From contig ML679956.1 of assembly GCA_007922225.1 (NCBI GenBank), positions 19,470,689-19,534,688 of the forward strand: a stretch of DNA of 64,000 nucleotides. Reading direction: 5' to 3'. A model generated the notes under the pieces. It ran no database searches and was not told the DNA's origin. It saw only the letters and a list, made by a program, of their open reading frames with translations. This stretch comes from Emydura subglobosa (taxonomy: Eukaryota; Chordata; Testudines; Chelidae). A program made the position numbers and the translations under genes. Positions 1-11,349 of the stretch are shown in pieces. The first letter of the stretch is position 1. Each line of letters opens with the position of its first letter.

Positions 1-179
1 CAGATGTTAATCGAAATCTGGCTGTTCTCTTGTGACCATAAAGCAGCGTGCTTTGCAGAAGACTTCTTCTGGTCAGTGTCCATTGCAATGCAGAAGGTTT
101 TCAAAGGGTTTGCGGCTCGGTGGTCAGAGTACATGTTGGAAGGGTTAAATGCTGACTTGCCGAGTGGCTGCACTACAAC

Positions 180-488
180 AAGGGAGTTGCTTCTGTTTCC
201 CTGGAGTCGATTGGTGGTTCTTGGGATAGAGAAGACAAAGAAGTTGTCCCATAGGATTGTGGGATACTTTTGGTGGACTCTCAGGACCCGAGTCTGGGGT
301 GGGGACTGCATCTACACTGCAAAGTGTTCGGGTTTGAACCCTGGGTCCTGGCTTGATTCATGCTCGAACCCTCTACCCTCTTGGGATCCTAGGATTCTTA
401 GTACAAGCCCAAGTGCCTTGTGAATTGATGGAAGAGGAGTTTGGGCTGAAGCCTGAGACCAGGCCTGTATTGCAGCGTAGACATACCT
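180..488. mobile_element. PIF/Harbinger-like MITE (left end unclear)
   Basis: Non-coding repeat. The right end reads AGCGTAGACATACCT and is followed by TTA (489-491), the target triplet used by PIF/Harbinger elements. An internal 'catctacactgcaa' at about 308 resembles the inward side of the same termini. The sequence is richer in G+C than its flanks and rich in 'cgggtttgaaccctgggtcc' type text, as in the other short elements ending in TGTAGACATACC in this window. The two open frames here (4-423 and 353-562) overlap the repeat and show no known domain. I could not place the left end, which may lie anywhere from about 140 to 240. Confidence 0.5.
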
Positions 489-596
489 TTAGGATGAAAT
501 ATGCTTTCAGAGCTTCATTTTCAAATGACATTTACACCCAGAGCCTTCGTTATATTTTCTGAATCTTAATGCACAGTAACTTCATATTCTGTAAAC

Positions 597-919
597 CAGA
601 GGTTCTCAACCGGTGGTACCACCGGTGGTACTTTGAAGAAGGCTGGGTGGTATGCGAGCCGTACCGCGCTGCCGAACCCCCCCACGCCGCAAGTCCCCCC
701 CCCAACCCCCGCAAAACCCTGTTGCCGAAAAGGGGCAAACGGTGGCAAGGTTTCGGCGGAGGGCATTGTTCCCCCCATGTAACCCCGCCGCCGAAAGCCC
801 CCCCCCCCTGCCCCCCAAAAGGCCCCCCCCCTTTTTCTCCCGAGTGGTACTCGGATCAGGTACAGTCAGGTCAAGTACCACAGTAGCACTCGGGGGAAAA
901 AAAAGGTTGAGAACCGCTG
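597..919. mobile_element. hAT-type MITE with 8-bp target duplication
   Basis: A 323-bp non-autonomous DNA transposon. The left end CAGAGGTTCTCAACC (597-611) is the inverted complement of the right end GGTTGAGAACCGCTG (905-919) with one mismatch. The flanks are a perfect 8-bp direct repeat, CTGTAAAC, at 589-596 and 920-927. CAG...CTG ends with an 8-bp duplication are diagnostic of the hAT superfamily. The interior is very GC-rich with several C-runs (about 694-704, 803-812, 823-831). It has no transposase. The open frames on both strands across 550-960 are by-products of this composition. Confidence 0.93.
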
Positions 920-1553
920 CTGTAAACAGTTCATTCAGCTGTAAATTTAGGGTGTTTTAGCACCAGATTTGTGAGACATTGTCATAACTTCATAAAAGTT
1001 TCTTCTTCCTCTTCTTCTTTTCTTAAAAGACCAGCTACAGCCAAAAGGTGGGTTTTTCCTATCCATGATGGGCCACTTTCTCTTTAAATGCCAAAGGTTC
1101 ACACTGTCACCAATATGCTTTAATGATGATGCCAAGAGGAAAAATTGCACTTCGTAATGGATTTTCTCCTTTCAATTTCCATTCAATGACACACTCTGGA
1201 CTCATTCTTTGAGCTTCTTTTAGCTCATCAGAAGTTCAGTCATGAGCAATTTTCTAAACTTTCTGCATCAGAGATAGCAGTGCCTGCAATTCTCCAGACA
1301 CAGCCACTTATCTGCTTTATTTCACCAGCACTCTTATCAATCTGTCAATTTGTCTTCTTTCGCTCTTGGTTAATACAGAGTTTACATGAATATTCTTTAT
1401 ACTGGACATCTACTCTAGACAGTGCATAAGAATTCTTAGGTTTTTATTCAGCTGCAGTTTCACATAGAAATCTTGTGTGTGTGTCTGTGTGTGCATGCGC
1501 AATATTTCCCTCTGGGTTTTTGCATCCTAGTCATAGGCGTGCACAGCACATTT

Positions 1554-1607
1554 CATTAGGGTGTGCACCCAGGGAATTTTCATTAGGGTGTGCAACCAGG
1601 GAATTTT
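1554..1607. repeat. 27-bp tandem duplication
   Basis: Two adjacent copies (1554-1580 and 1581-1607) begin CATTAGGGTGTGCA and end GGGAATTTT. They differ by one base (ACCC versus AACC). A third, diverged start (CATTAGGATGTGC) appears at 1953, on the other side of the inserted hAT-like element. Confidence 0.9.
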
Positions 1608-1619
1608 CATGATCTTTGT

Positions 1620-1952
1620 CAGGGGTGTCAAACTCAATTCCACTGGTGGGCCACATTTGAATTATCCGCCGAGAAATGTCGTGAGGAACGGTACTTTGGC
1701 GGCAGAAAGCGGCGTGTTCCCATCCGCCACAAAATCTTGCAGCTCCTTCTTTTTCGGCGGCAGCTCACTGTGTCTTTCCGTCCACCAAGAAATCACGCGC
1801 CCTTTACTCTTTTGGTGGCAGCTCTACCCTCCAGCATCAGCTTGAAACACAGCGAGATGGTGCCGCGTGCCACATCCAAAAAGGTTCGTGGGTCGGATAC
1901 AAAAGGTTCGCGGGCCAAATGCGGCCCACAGGCCGTATGTTTGAAACCCCTG
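1620..1952. mobile_element. hAT-like MITE nested in 1531-2003
   Basis: The left end CAGGGGTGTCAAAC and right end GTTTGAAACCCCTG are inverted complements with one mismatch, of the CAGGGGTSTCAAAC type common in hAT elements. The interior pairs 'gtgggccacatttga' near the left with 'caaatgcggcccac' near the right. No transposase is present. The immediate 8-bp flanks (ATCTTTGT and CATTAGGA) do not match, so either the duplication has decayed or one end has been altered. Confidence 0.75.
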
Positions 1953-2097
1953 CATTAGGATGTGCCTGGGCACACCTGGCACACCCTGTACGCATGCCTA
2001 TGATCTTAATAGAAACTAGATGTAGGTGATAAGGATAGCAACTGGTGTAGAAAAAAATCAGAACTGGCTGAGGTCAGAATGTTTAGACAAATATATT

Positions 2098-3690
2098 GTC
2101 ACGGGGGTGTATGTACCCCCGGCTGGCCTAGGATTAATACGAGCACTGCTGGCCCTTGCTAACTGGAAGTCTCACAGCAGCTGGAAGGATAAAAAGGTTA
2201 GGAAGCAGAGAGGTGGGGTGGTGGTTACCAGAGGAGTGAGCAGGCTAAAGAAAGGAGCTCTTGCCAGCACGCTACCAAAGAGCCAGTGGTGGACCGACAG
2301 GAGGGGGACATGGCCCTAGGCGCTGGAGCTGGGGGCGCCGGCTGGGCCTTTCAGAGTTCTGTCGTGCTGCCTGCAGTAACCTCCTCTTCCTCCCACTGCA
2401 GGGTGAGGCAGCCCTGCATTGCCTGCTGCCTTGGGGCACCCCTAGGGCAGGATCTTAGGGGGCGGGTGGCACTGCTGCTGCACCCGGCGGCATCCTGGAG
2501 ACTGGTTCCAGCTGCTGGTATGAAAGCCCTATGGCCAGCAGCTGTGGCAGCACTCGGCTCGCCGGCCACTCTGGGGCTCACGCACTAGCCAGGATGGGCT
2601 TGCCTGGCATGGACTAAACCCCCCTTTAGTCTCTTGCAAGGAAACTATCCAGAGGGATCCCCACACTCTTGGAGAGAGGGGGGAGGGAAAGGACTTGGGA
2701 CTTTTCCCTAAAGATGCGGCCCAGGGTCGGGGGAGGAAACAAAAGTAACTCAGGAAGCAGCTTTCATGTGTCTCTGCTCCTTGCAGTGGGGCTGCTGCTG
2801 CTGCTCCGGACGGGAAACCATCGGGCTTGGACTACAAACTGACTGACCTGGGTGGGGTGGCGATTAGACCCAACAGGGAAATCCCCCTTGAAAGCAGCAC
2901 TAATCAGTGAGAAAGGGGGAAGAAGAGACAGGAGGAGAAGGAAGGGAAGGGAAAAAAGAAAGGGAGGAAACAAGGAAGGGCGGGAGAAAAGAGAGAGAAA
3001 GGAAGGAGGAAAAAAAGGGGAAAGAAAAAGAGAAGGGAAGTGGAAGAAGAGGAAGGGCTGCTGGAGCCAGGCGGAAAGCGAAGTAGCAGCAGCAGAAAGC
3101 AGGAAGTCAGAGTGGGGGAGCCACCAGAAAAAGAGAGGGTGGAAAGAGGAAGTAGCAGCAGAAGGGAAAGCAAAAGCTCTATGCTGGCTACTGCCTGCCC
3201 AGCATCTCTGGTGCCTGCCCAGGAAGCTGTGCCACCCGCCACTCAAGTGTTGCTACGAGGATGGAGGTGGGAGCTGCAAATGCAAAAGCATTGCCCCCCC
3301 ACGGGTGCTGGAGACCCACGGTACACACTGTAAAGAGATGTCCGGAGACAATAGCCCAGGAGGCGATGAACTGACTGGAGAGCCTACAGAGATCTAGGGG
3401 ACGGTAGGAAGAAGTTCAGGGCCCTATCAGAATTGAAGAACCCTGACTCTGATTATCTACCTCGAGGTCCCTGAGCTGGCACCCAAAGGAGCGAGCAAGC
3501 CTGGGTTCCTGTAATAGCCCACTGATGGACTTGGGAGTGAAGAAGGGGCTTTTCAGACTTCTGGGCACCAGGAATAGACTGACAGCTCTTCTAGGCTATG
3601 TGAGCCCAGGGGCTGTGCCATGCTTGGCCAGAGGATGTGCTGTTGCACTGATGCACTGCCTCACATATACCCATAGCTCAAGCAAGGAAT
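2098..3690. other. GC-rich segment, unclassified (old repeat, LTR or CpG-type promoter)
   Basis: This 1.6-kb block is clearly richer in G+C than the AT-rich flanks. It contains scattered CpGs (for example 2318-2345, 2485-2500 and 2553-2570) and a long purine tract (2909-3057). Open frames such as 2852-3397 (181 codons) are low-complexity Lys/Arg/Glu frames made by the purine tract and match no family I recognise. There is no TATA box with a nearby poly(A) signal to support an LTR, and no exon with clear splice sites. A decayed CpG-island promoter and a GC-rich interspersed repeat are both possible. Confidence 0.4.
2909..3057 (+). repeat. Purine tract (about 149 bp, 4 pyrimidines)
   Basis: An almost unbroken run of A and G on the plus strand, made of irregular GAAA, GGAA and GGGA units with only four pyrimidines. 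Long homopurine tracts are known to favour triplex (H-DNA) structures. No exact repeat unit dominates. Confidence 0.95.
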
Positions 3691-5741
3691 GTTCAATCCA
3701 AAACATTCCCTTGCCTTTGATTTCCCATCAGACCTATTGGAAATTACAAATAGGGCTGGCAACTTTGGTTGGGCCAGTTTCAGTCTTTAAATCCAACAAG
3801 GCTCAGTACCTCCATGGTCCAGGTATGTGAAGTGAATTTTGACATGGCTCTGAGTAGGAAAGTCCCAACCAGAGTACACAGGTTTTTAAGATAGTAGCTG
3901 GCCCAGAGCAAAGACAGCGAAGAGACCTGGTTGCACTTTTGTAGGAGGAGAGGGGGTATGATCAGTAATCAAATGTGGAGAGGTCAGGTAAAGGAAGAAT
4001 AAGATCAGAAGGAGGCTGTCTGGTTGGCATGGGAGAAAGGAAAGAAAAAAGGCAGCAGAGAAAAGGAGATCACAAAAGATTCTGATTGAGCTCCCTTTCA
4101 CAGCATTCATACATTTGGGGACTTATCCTAACCAACCTGAAACTCTGAACCTTGTGCAAATTTGCACATCTCTAATTATAATTACAATTTTCTAAAGATT
4201 TATAAAAAAGAGAAAGGAATAGTTGCTGCTAAAGTTTCTAGTGAAACAATAGTTATGCTTGACTTTGCCCACTCCCAGCCTACCTTACCTATCCACATTG
4301 TATATACCCAGGCGAAAAAGTGTTATAAAGCAGGGCTACTCACAGATCTGTGTCATTGCCAGAGACTTGTTCAACTTTTGGAGAAACTTCTTCTAAAACA
4401 ATGAATTGTTGCAGTAAGTAAGTCTGCATGTGGGCTTTGCCATACCTGCAAAACCAGGAATAAAGCTGATAATCGGAGTTAATGCATTTCAATTGATTGG
4501 CTTCCCTAACACTCGTTGGTCTGGCCAGTACTGCCCACATTTTGGTTGGATCAGAAACTCTATTTCTTATTAATGCTCCATCCCAAATAACTCCCTTTCT
4601 GAAACAGCTTGCATTCTTGTAATTGTTTCAGAGTGGCAGCCGTATCCACGTCTGCTTTGGGGATTTTAATTTCTGCTCCAAGGGTTTAATGTAAATCCAA
4701 GTGTCACCGAAAGAAACAAAACAAGTTGACCAAAGTAAACCATATAAAATATTTTCCATTAATCTTTCAAAAGTAGCTCCCTCATTATGCAAAATGAACG
4801 GTAGGACTTGAAAGCCAGAAAACTTTTGTTTAGAAATAAATTCTGTCTTCCCTATATCATCTTGCTCTGCAACTAAAATGGGAGTCTGAAGTCCTGGGTT
4901 CTGTTTGTGGCTTTGTTACTGACATTCTTTTATGTCTCAATTTTAGCTTTCCGAGCACAGAGGAAGGCAGGACAGTTTCCTAAAGATAAGGAGTCTTCCT
5001 CAAAAGTCAGGACAGGCAGTGCCTCTACATGTGAAGAGAAACTTATATTGCCGGGTTTGGCAGTTTAAGACACTGGTTATCTATCTCATTTGCTGTACAT
5101 ATAGTTCAATATCATAATTTTAATTCCAGAATCTGTATCCTCCCAATCCTTTCCTAATAAATGAGCCACTACCTCTTGGTAACTTGAGAAATGATCTAAG
5201 CTCTGAGTTTTATTTATACTGCAACTCGCCTAGATGTTGCTTATTTGCTGGAGATTTTAAGGTACAGGCATCAGGTGCTAGTTCAGAAATCTAACTGAGG
5301 GATCACTTACACCAAGGGCTTCAGCTTTAACCATATAACATAATACCTTGGGAGATTATCCCTGAGACAAAAATGTCTCAGTGTAAGACTCTAATTCATA
5401 ATTTTTTTAAAAGTCTCATTTTTAAAACAAACCCATGACTATTTTTGCAACCAGATAACACCCCTTCCAAAATGATTTTAATACACAATATAATCATCTC
5501 CAATGGGCTTATTTATCTGAATTTTACTTTCAAAGTTAGCTTAAATAATCACTTTTAGTACATATGGAATGATAGTTTTTAAGCTACTGATTTTACCTTA
5601 AACACAATATTACAAGGGGATACACTTGAAAGAAATTTCACTTTATAGACACTGAGAAGTTATTCTCAACTTTATTGGCCATTACACACAGCAGCAATGG
5701 GAAAATCTAACCCCATGTATCTTTATCAGACTTCACTGTCA
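3691..5741. other. No recognised feature
   Basis: AT-rich DNA without a recognisable coding region or transposon end. The short open frames (for example 3886-4110 minus and 4162-4404 plus) have no domain, no splice context and no codon pattern that argues for selection. It may hold diverged repeats that need a library search. Confidence 0.6.
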
Positions 5742-5972
5742 TTTGCAGATTGTGATGGAGTACACCCCTGTATTCACACTCTACCCTCTATTGTAATAAT
5801 GTTAGTTGAAGGTATGCCTTATCAGGTATTTGAAAACTCATATTTGCTGGTCAGTATCATCCTGATACAATATGTATGGCAACATTGTATGGGAAGTTAT
5901 AGGATTTCCTGTTTGATGTTATCAACACATGTTCCAAACCACACAGCCCTGCCTAGGCAGAAGCTGACAAAC
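5742..5972 (+). repeat. 230-bp interspersed repeat, copy 1
   Basis: This runs from TGATGGAGTACACCCC to GCTGACAAACAG. It is clearly homologous, over its whole length, to the reverse complement of 23726-23953. It begins with TG and ends near CA, so it could be a short LTR or LTR fragment, but I see no target duplication. Open frame 5697-5999 lies across it and is not a gene. A CR1 3' end starts directly after, at about 5989. Confidence 0.8.
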
Positions 5973-5988
5973 AGGTCTGTTTTGAACA

Positions 5989-7632
5989 AAGAATCATAGA
6001 ATCACAGTGATTAGGTTTGGAAGGGACCTCAGGAGGTCATCTAGTCCAATCCGCTGCTCAAAGCAGGACCAACCCCAACTAAATCATCCCAGCCAGGGCT
6101 TTTTCAAGCCACACCTTAAAAACCTCTAAGGATGGGGATTCCACCACCACCCTAGGTAACCCATTCCAGTGCTTCACCACCCTCCTAGTGAAAACGTTTT
6201 TCCTAATATCCAACCTAGATGTCTCCCACTGCAACTAGAGACCATTGCTCCTAGTTTTGTCGTCTATTACCATTGAGAACAGACTAGTTCCTAAACCCTT
6301 CTGGAACCCCCTTTCAGGTAGTTAAAGGTTGCTATCAAATCCCCCCTCATTTTTCTCTTCTGCAGACTAAACAAGCCTACTTCCCTCAGCCTCTCCTCAC
6401 AAGTCTTGTGCTCCAGCCCCCTAATAATTTTTATTGCCCTCTGCTGGACTCTTCCAATTTGTCCCCATCCTTTCTGTGGTGGTGGACCCAAAACTGGACA
6501 CAGTACTCCAAATGAGGCCTCACCAATGCCGAAGAGAGGGGAATAATCACTTCCCTCGATCTGCTGGCAATGCTCCTATTAATGCAGTCCAATATGCCGT
6601 TGGCCTTCTTGGCAATAAGGGCACACTGTTGACTCATATTCAGCTTCTTGTCCACTGTAACCCCCAGGTCCTTTTTCTGCCAAACTGCTGACTAGCCAGT
6701 CAGTTCCCAGTCTGTAGCAGTGCATGTGATTCTTCCATCCTAAGTGCAGGATTCTGCACTTGTCCTTGTTGAACCTCATTTGATTTCTTTTGGCCCAATC
6801 CTTGAATTTGTCTAAGTCACTCTGTATCCTATCCCTGCCCTCCAAGGTATCTACCACTCCCCCCAGCTTAATGTCATCTGCAAACTTACTGAGGGTGCAA
6901 TCCACCCCATCCTCCAGATCATTAATGAAGATGTTGAACAAAACCGGCCACAGCACCGACCCCAGGGGCATGCCGCTTGTTACTGGCTACCAACTAGACA
7001 TTGAGCCACTGATCACTACCCACTGAGCCCGATGGTCTAGCCAGCTTTCTATCCATCTTGTAGTCCATTAATCCAACCCATACGTCTTTAACTTGCTGAT
7101 AAGAATACTGTGGGAGACTGTATCAAAAGCTTTGTTAAAATCAAGGCATATCACATCCACACTTTCCCCACATCAACAAAGCCAGTCATCTCATCATAGA
7201 AGACAATCAGATTGGTCAGGCATGACTTGTCCTGGATGTATCCATGCTGACTGTTCCTGAGCAACTTCCTCTCTTCCAAGTGCCTCAAAAGGGATTCCTG
7301 GAGGACCTGCTTCATGATTTTTCCAGGGACTGAGGTGAGGCTTTAATTCCCCGTATCCTCTTCTTTTTTTTGAAGAGGGGCACCATGTTTGCCTTTTTCC
7401 AGTCATCCAGGACCTCCCCCAATCACCAGGAGTTTTCAAAGATAATGGCCTATGGCTCTGCAGTCACATCAGCCAACTCCCTCAGCACCCTCGGATGCAT
7501 CACATCTGGCCCCATGGACTTGTGCATATCCAGCCTTTCTCAATAGTCCTGTACCTGTTCTTTCAGCACTGAGGACTGTTCACTGCCTCCCCAGTCTGTG
7601 CTGCCCAGTGAAGTTGTCTGGGAGGCAGATAT
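5989..7632 (-). mobile_element. CR1 LINE, 5'-truncated, decayed
   Basis: Read on the minus strand, the 3' end lies at about 5989 with the CR1-typical 'attctatgattc' end and the strongly conserved tail (plus strand 'ggaagggacctcaggaggtc' at about 6019). Reverse-transcriptase sequence extends to about 7600. ORF2 is broken by frameshifts and stops. The best piece is 6579-6971, which includes the PLGSVLWPVLFNIF and FADDIKLG motifs. Further 3' pieces are seen at 6431-6655 and 6291-6491. The copy stops in the linker before the RT, so the endonuclease is absent. It is next to an LTR starting at about 7636. Confidence 0.93.
6579..6971 (-). pseudogene. CR1 ORF2 reverse-transcriptase fragment
   Basis: A 130-codon open remnant of the CR1 RT palm. 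It shows PLGSVLWPVLFNIFINDLED, then SKFADD, the catalytic YXDD-type box (FADD), then a KDKCRILHLG stretch, which is the usual CR1 order. The C-terminal part drifts out of frame (KKAEYE-like text is replaced by unrelated residues). The copy cannot encode a working enzyme because the frames on both sides are interrupted. Confidence 0.92.
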
Positions 7633-7635
7633 TTT

Positions 7636-8303
7636 TCAGGAGGGACTAAAACTATAAAAACAAGGGGCAAACACCCAAGAAACCCCCCATACTCCATCTG
7701 TCTCTGGCATTGTACCTATGCAGACAAAGGGAAACAGCCATTGGACTTGTGGGGTGGGTGGATGGGGTGTCCTGACCTGAAGAGTTTGGTTAGTAGCCTT
7801 ACTTGCTTGAATCTAATACAGTTTGTTAGGCACTAGTAAGCATTTTATCTTTATTTTTCTTTTAACCATTTCTGACTTTTATACCTCATTACTTTTACTC
7901 ACTTAAAATCTCTCTCTTTGTAGTTAATAAACTTGTTTTACCGTTTTATCTAATCCAGTATATTTCAGTTGAAGTGTCTGGGTAACTATTAAAGACAATA
8001 AGATGGTATGTTATTCCTTTAAAGGAATAAAGGACTTAATATATCTGTACTATCCAGGAGAGGGCAGGGTACTACGGGACATCCAAAATCCAGGACTGGG
8101 GATGTGTTGGGGATTGTAAGGGCCAGGATGTAACTGGCAGGCTGCAGTTACACAGACATTCAGGGTGTCGCTTGCATGCTGGAAGGCTATTTGTGAGCAG
8201 CCCAGGTGGGAGCTACTTCAGCTAGGCATTGTAAGGCATCCAGCGTTGCAGGGCAGGGGTGACACAGCCCTCCCATTCTGAAATGTACCCCCATATGTCA
8301 CCC
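7636..8303 (+). mobile_element. LTR of an endogenous retrovirus type, 5' part missing
   Basis: Non-coding LTR-like segment. A TATA box (TATAAAAA, 7653-7660) is followed about 270 bp later by an AATAAA signal (7926-7931) and then about 370 bp of G/C-richer U5-like DNA ending around 'gtacccccatatgtcac'. The order TATA, poly(A) signal, U5 fixes the plus orientation. The 5' end meets the truncated CR1 at about 7632, so most of U3 is missing. A perfect palindrome lies at 8011-8030. No internal retroviral genes are seen beside it, so it is solo or truncated. Confidence 0.7.
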
Positions 8304-8860
8304 ACATCTAGACCAAATTCAGTGATTTCCCTTGGAGAATTAACATTCTCACTCTTCATCCCTTCCTCTCGATTTTGTGCTGATGCTAGTTCGGAAGTCA
8401 TGGTTTATTTGGTAATTTTCTGGGCTACCAATTTCCTGTATTGATTTTTTGAAATTGACTGCAGTTCATTTAGTCTTAATACTGCAACATTTGATACTAT
8501 AGCTGCTACAGTGCTCCATGAAATGTTTTCAGTTTTAAAGTCTTTGCCAGGTCTATTAATACTTTCATATGTCTCAAACCTGAACTTAGTCCTATTTTTA
8601 AAGTATATTTTCCTCACCAAGGGACTTTCTATCCTCAGACTTTACGCAGGCAGAAGGCCCAGTGACTTCAGTAGGACTTTTGCCCTTAGGAAGAACTGTA
8701 TAATCAGACTCAAAGTTTAGTCTTTCACATTTTGTTCTAACAATCCCAAGTTGTCATGTGTGACCATTCGTGTTCTGTCACTCTTTCCATGGCCTTCAGT
8801 TTCATTCAGCTATGTTTCTTTTCTCCATTTTTGTAGTAAGACAACAGCTAAGGACTGGAG
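8304..8860. other. No recognised feature
   Basis: AT-rich DNA. Frames at 8405-8620 (minus) and 8511-8720 (plus) overlap each other and show no domain. The text 'cccagtgacttcagtaggacttttgcc' near 8658 resembles a short motif seen in other repeats in the window (for example 49510-49550), so part may be an old repeat. Confidence 0.5.
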
Positions 8861-9190
8861 AGTATTATGGTGAGGCAGGTCTGCACTGGGCGTAGGGTAT
8901 AGTTGTGCTCACCCAGAGGCAGCATATTCTGACTCCTGCTGACATCCTGCGGCAGGGGAAGTGAGCACATGAACTTGCTACACCTTGTTAAGGAGCTGAA
9001 GCTAAGGCCACCTACTCCGCTTTGTGTTGCTTTGTGTCCCCTAGGGAGTAAGGGGTGCAGACCCTGCACTCCACTGAGCACTAGGACATCAGTTCTGCCC
9101 AGCCTTTACACAGGCCATGCAAAAGGTAGTGGTGGGGAACCTTCTTCCCCTGTATTTCACCTGTGTAAAAGCTAGCCAGAATCTAGCCCT
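8861..9190. repeat. GC-richer unclassified interspersed repeat (tentative)
   Basis: A 330-bp block of different composition from its flanks, with low-complexity purine/pyrimidine alternation and no coding frame of note. I cannot name the family, and the ends are guesses from the change in composition. Confidence 0.3.
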
Positions 9191-11345
9191 AAAATTACTG
9201 GATCTTGTTTCCTTGCTTTTAAACCATGGCAGGTTTCCCACCCGAGTTTGGAGGCATTCTAATGTCCCTCCTAGTGTAGCGTCTCAGTGGTTTTCTATGA
9301 CCAGAAACTCTGCACAGACTGTTATTTTTATCATGCTATGTTTGTTATCCTGTTCTAATTTCCAAACTAACATTTATTCTCTTCCTTCTTGTGACTCACC
9401 TGTTTTGAAATCTGAAGCACTTGATGCCACAGGACCTGAAAATGTTACCAGTTTTCTCTGTCTTGTCTTGCATTACATGTTCCAACTTGGGATGAGAAGT
9501 GAGATATAAGGAAAGTACGCCAGTGTCTGGTGGTCCTTCAACAGATCAGAGAGAGATGAAGAAAAAGGAAGAATCATTGTCCCTTTGAACGTGGACTCCA
9601 GCAGGTTTTGTTTGATGCTGAATCTCAAAGAAAAGATGACATGCACTTGTTGAATCCCAGTGACTTTGTTGCTTGTCCAGAGGTAGGCAGTTATATGAAA
9701 AAGTATTTATAGATGAGCTGGTCTCTGCAAGTTGATTTAAAGAAATCTGTCCTCCTTTAGCAGACCAATGACTCGTTTGGCCTGTAGTTTTAGGTTGGGA
9801 TAGAGGCATCCTAGGAGGAACTATATATAAAAAAGCAAGACTTTCTGCAAGTTTAGTTTGAAACTCCATGATAGTTGGCACTTTTCCTTCAGGGGGAGGA
9901 AGAAAGCAAAATAGAAATATCCTATTTTATCGGTGTAGAATATTTTGGATATCCTGATTTTACCCTCTGGTCCCTCCAGAGGCAGAGTCTCTTCTAACAT
10001 TTGTACTATCCAATGAAGATGCCTATAAAATCTTTTTAACCTTCTATCCAAGTCCTCCTCAAAGTCTAGACTTGTTTTATGATCCATTTTTCATTTCATT
10101 TAACCTTTTAACTTATTTTCTTTTTTTAAAAAGGCTGACTTTTTGCTGAGTTTCCATTTTTAGAATATCTATTCCCTGCATAGCTTTATGTCTGACCCAC
10201 ATTATATCATTCTCTAGACTTGTGATCTTTTTCACTAAGCCTCAGTGAGAAGATTTGCTTCCCTCCCTTGCCTTGGGTTGAACATTTTAAAATTAGTTTG
10301 GGCATTTTAAAAAATTCATTCTGACCCATTTCCAGTCTCTCTGGAGATCATTTCATGTCAGTTGGCATGTGCACTAAGGATTATTCTTATTACTCTGTTC
10401 AATCTCTATGTTGCCTAGTTAGCCATTTAATTAACTTTTTGTTAAAGAATAGGGAGGAAAAGAGATCCAACTCTAACCCATGGATATGCAATGACGAGAT
10501 GACTCTTTCTATCTACCATTTCATTTCAGAACCCAGTGTAATTACACAGAAAAGCTGTTGGCTCTTTCAACTGTGCATCACATTATAGCAATTTTCACCA
10601 AAGATCACTGTAAATCGGACCTTCATACCCCTCTGACATATGGAGTGTACAAAACCTTTGAGAATTTACCAAAACCTGTGACCAGATACTGGATGCTGTG
10701 GCTTTGGCTCCAAGAGTATCAACTCTGTCTCTGTCATGTGTAAGTATGAAATCTTACCACTGAATTCCTACATACAGAACAATGTCTGTTTACCCAGTGT
10801 ACAACTAGAACTGTATTCAGATATGATTTTTAAACTTGTGACTTGATTTACAAATTCTCAGTCAGAAATGCATATGCACAGATGTCCTGTTTTAAATAAC
10901 CATTGGTCATTATTGATTTACCTTAGTTCCAGTTCCTCCAATTAGCTAGAAGAGCCCTTTTGTCTAGCTTTATCTATTTTTGTATTGGGAAGGTTTTTAT
11001 CATGGATCAGCTCAGCTTCCTCTTGAACTAGGACTAGCATGGCTTCTGTTGGTCTGGCTCACTAGTTAGAAAATGTTTTCTTGCTGTTTAAACACTCACT
11101 GATCATCAAGTGCAGCCTTTTCAATACAGGATTAAACATCTTGTCAAAGTGCTTTTTGCCAGATCCTATTAAAACAGTTAAAGGGTTTACAGCGTTTCTG
11201 TCATTTTCATTACAATGTTTGCCACTTGCAAATTTCTTTCTGTGTTTGAAAGGGAACTTCTTTGTGTTCTGCTAACCTGCCCTTGAGGGAAGAGATTTTT
11301 ACTGACATATAGTATGCCTTACAATGTGGCACTAGAGAAGCTCTG
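9191..11345. other. No recognised feature
   Basis: AT-rich DNA without recognisable transposon ends or coding exons. Frames 9546-9881 and 9821-10087 (minus) have no domain I know. Confidence 0.55.
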
Positions 11346-11349
11346 ACCT

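Larger units (their letters stand above)
1531..2003. mobile_element. Inverted-repeat DNA element hosting a second element
   Basis: The outer ends TCATAGGCGTGC (1531-1542) and GCATGCCTATGA (1992-2003) are inverted complements with one mismatch. The similarity continues inward ('gggtgtgcacccagg' on the left, 'cctgggcacacc' on the right). I see no clear target duplication, so the superfamily is not assigned. The left arm contains a 27-bp tandem duplication, and a hAT-like element (1620-1952) sits inside. Confidence 0.65.

Noticed and set aside
4..423. 139-codon open frame at the left edge
   Set aside because: It overlaps a Harbinger-like MITE, has no recognisable motif and no splice context.
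1554..1607. CRISPR-like or satellite array
   Set aside because: Only two adjacent copies without spacers, inside a DNA transposon of a vertebrate genome.
2852..3397. 181-codon open frame, the longest in the window
   Set aside because: The frame is made of Lys/Arg/Glu/Gly from the purine tract and has no domain; a 160-codon frame exists on the opposite strand over the same DNA, so length reflects composition.
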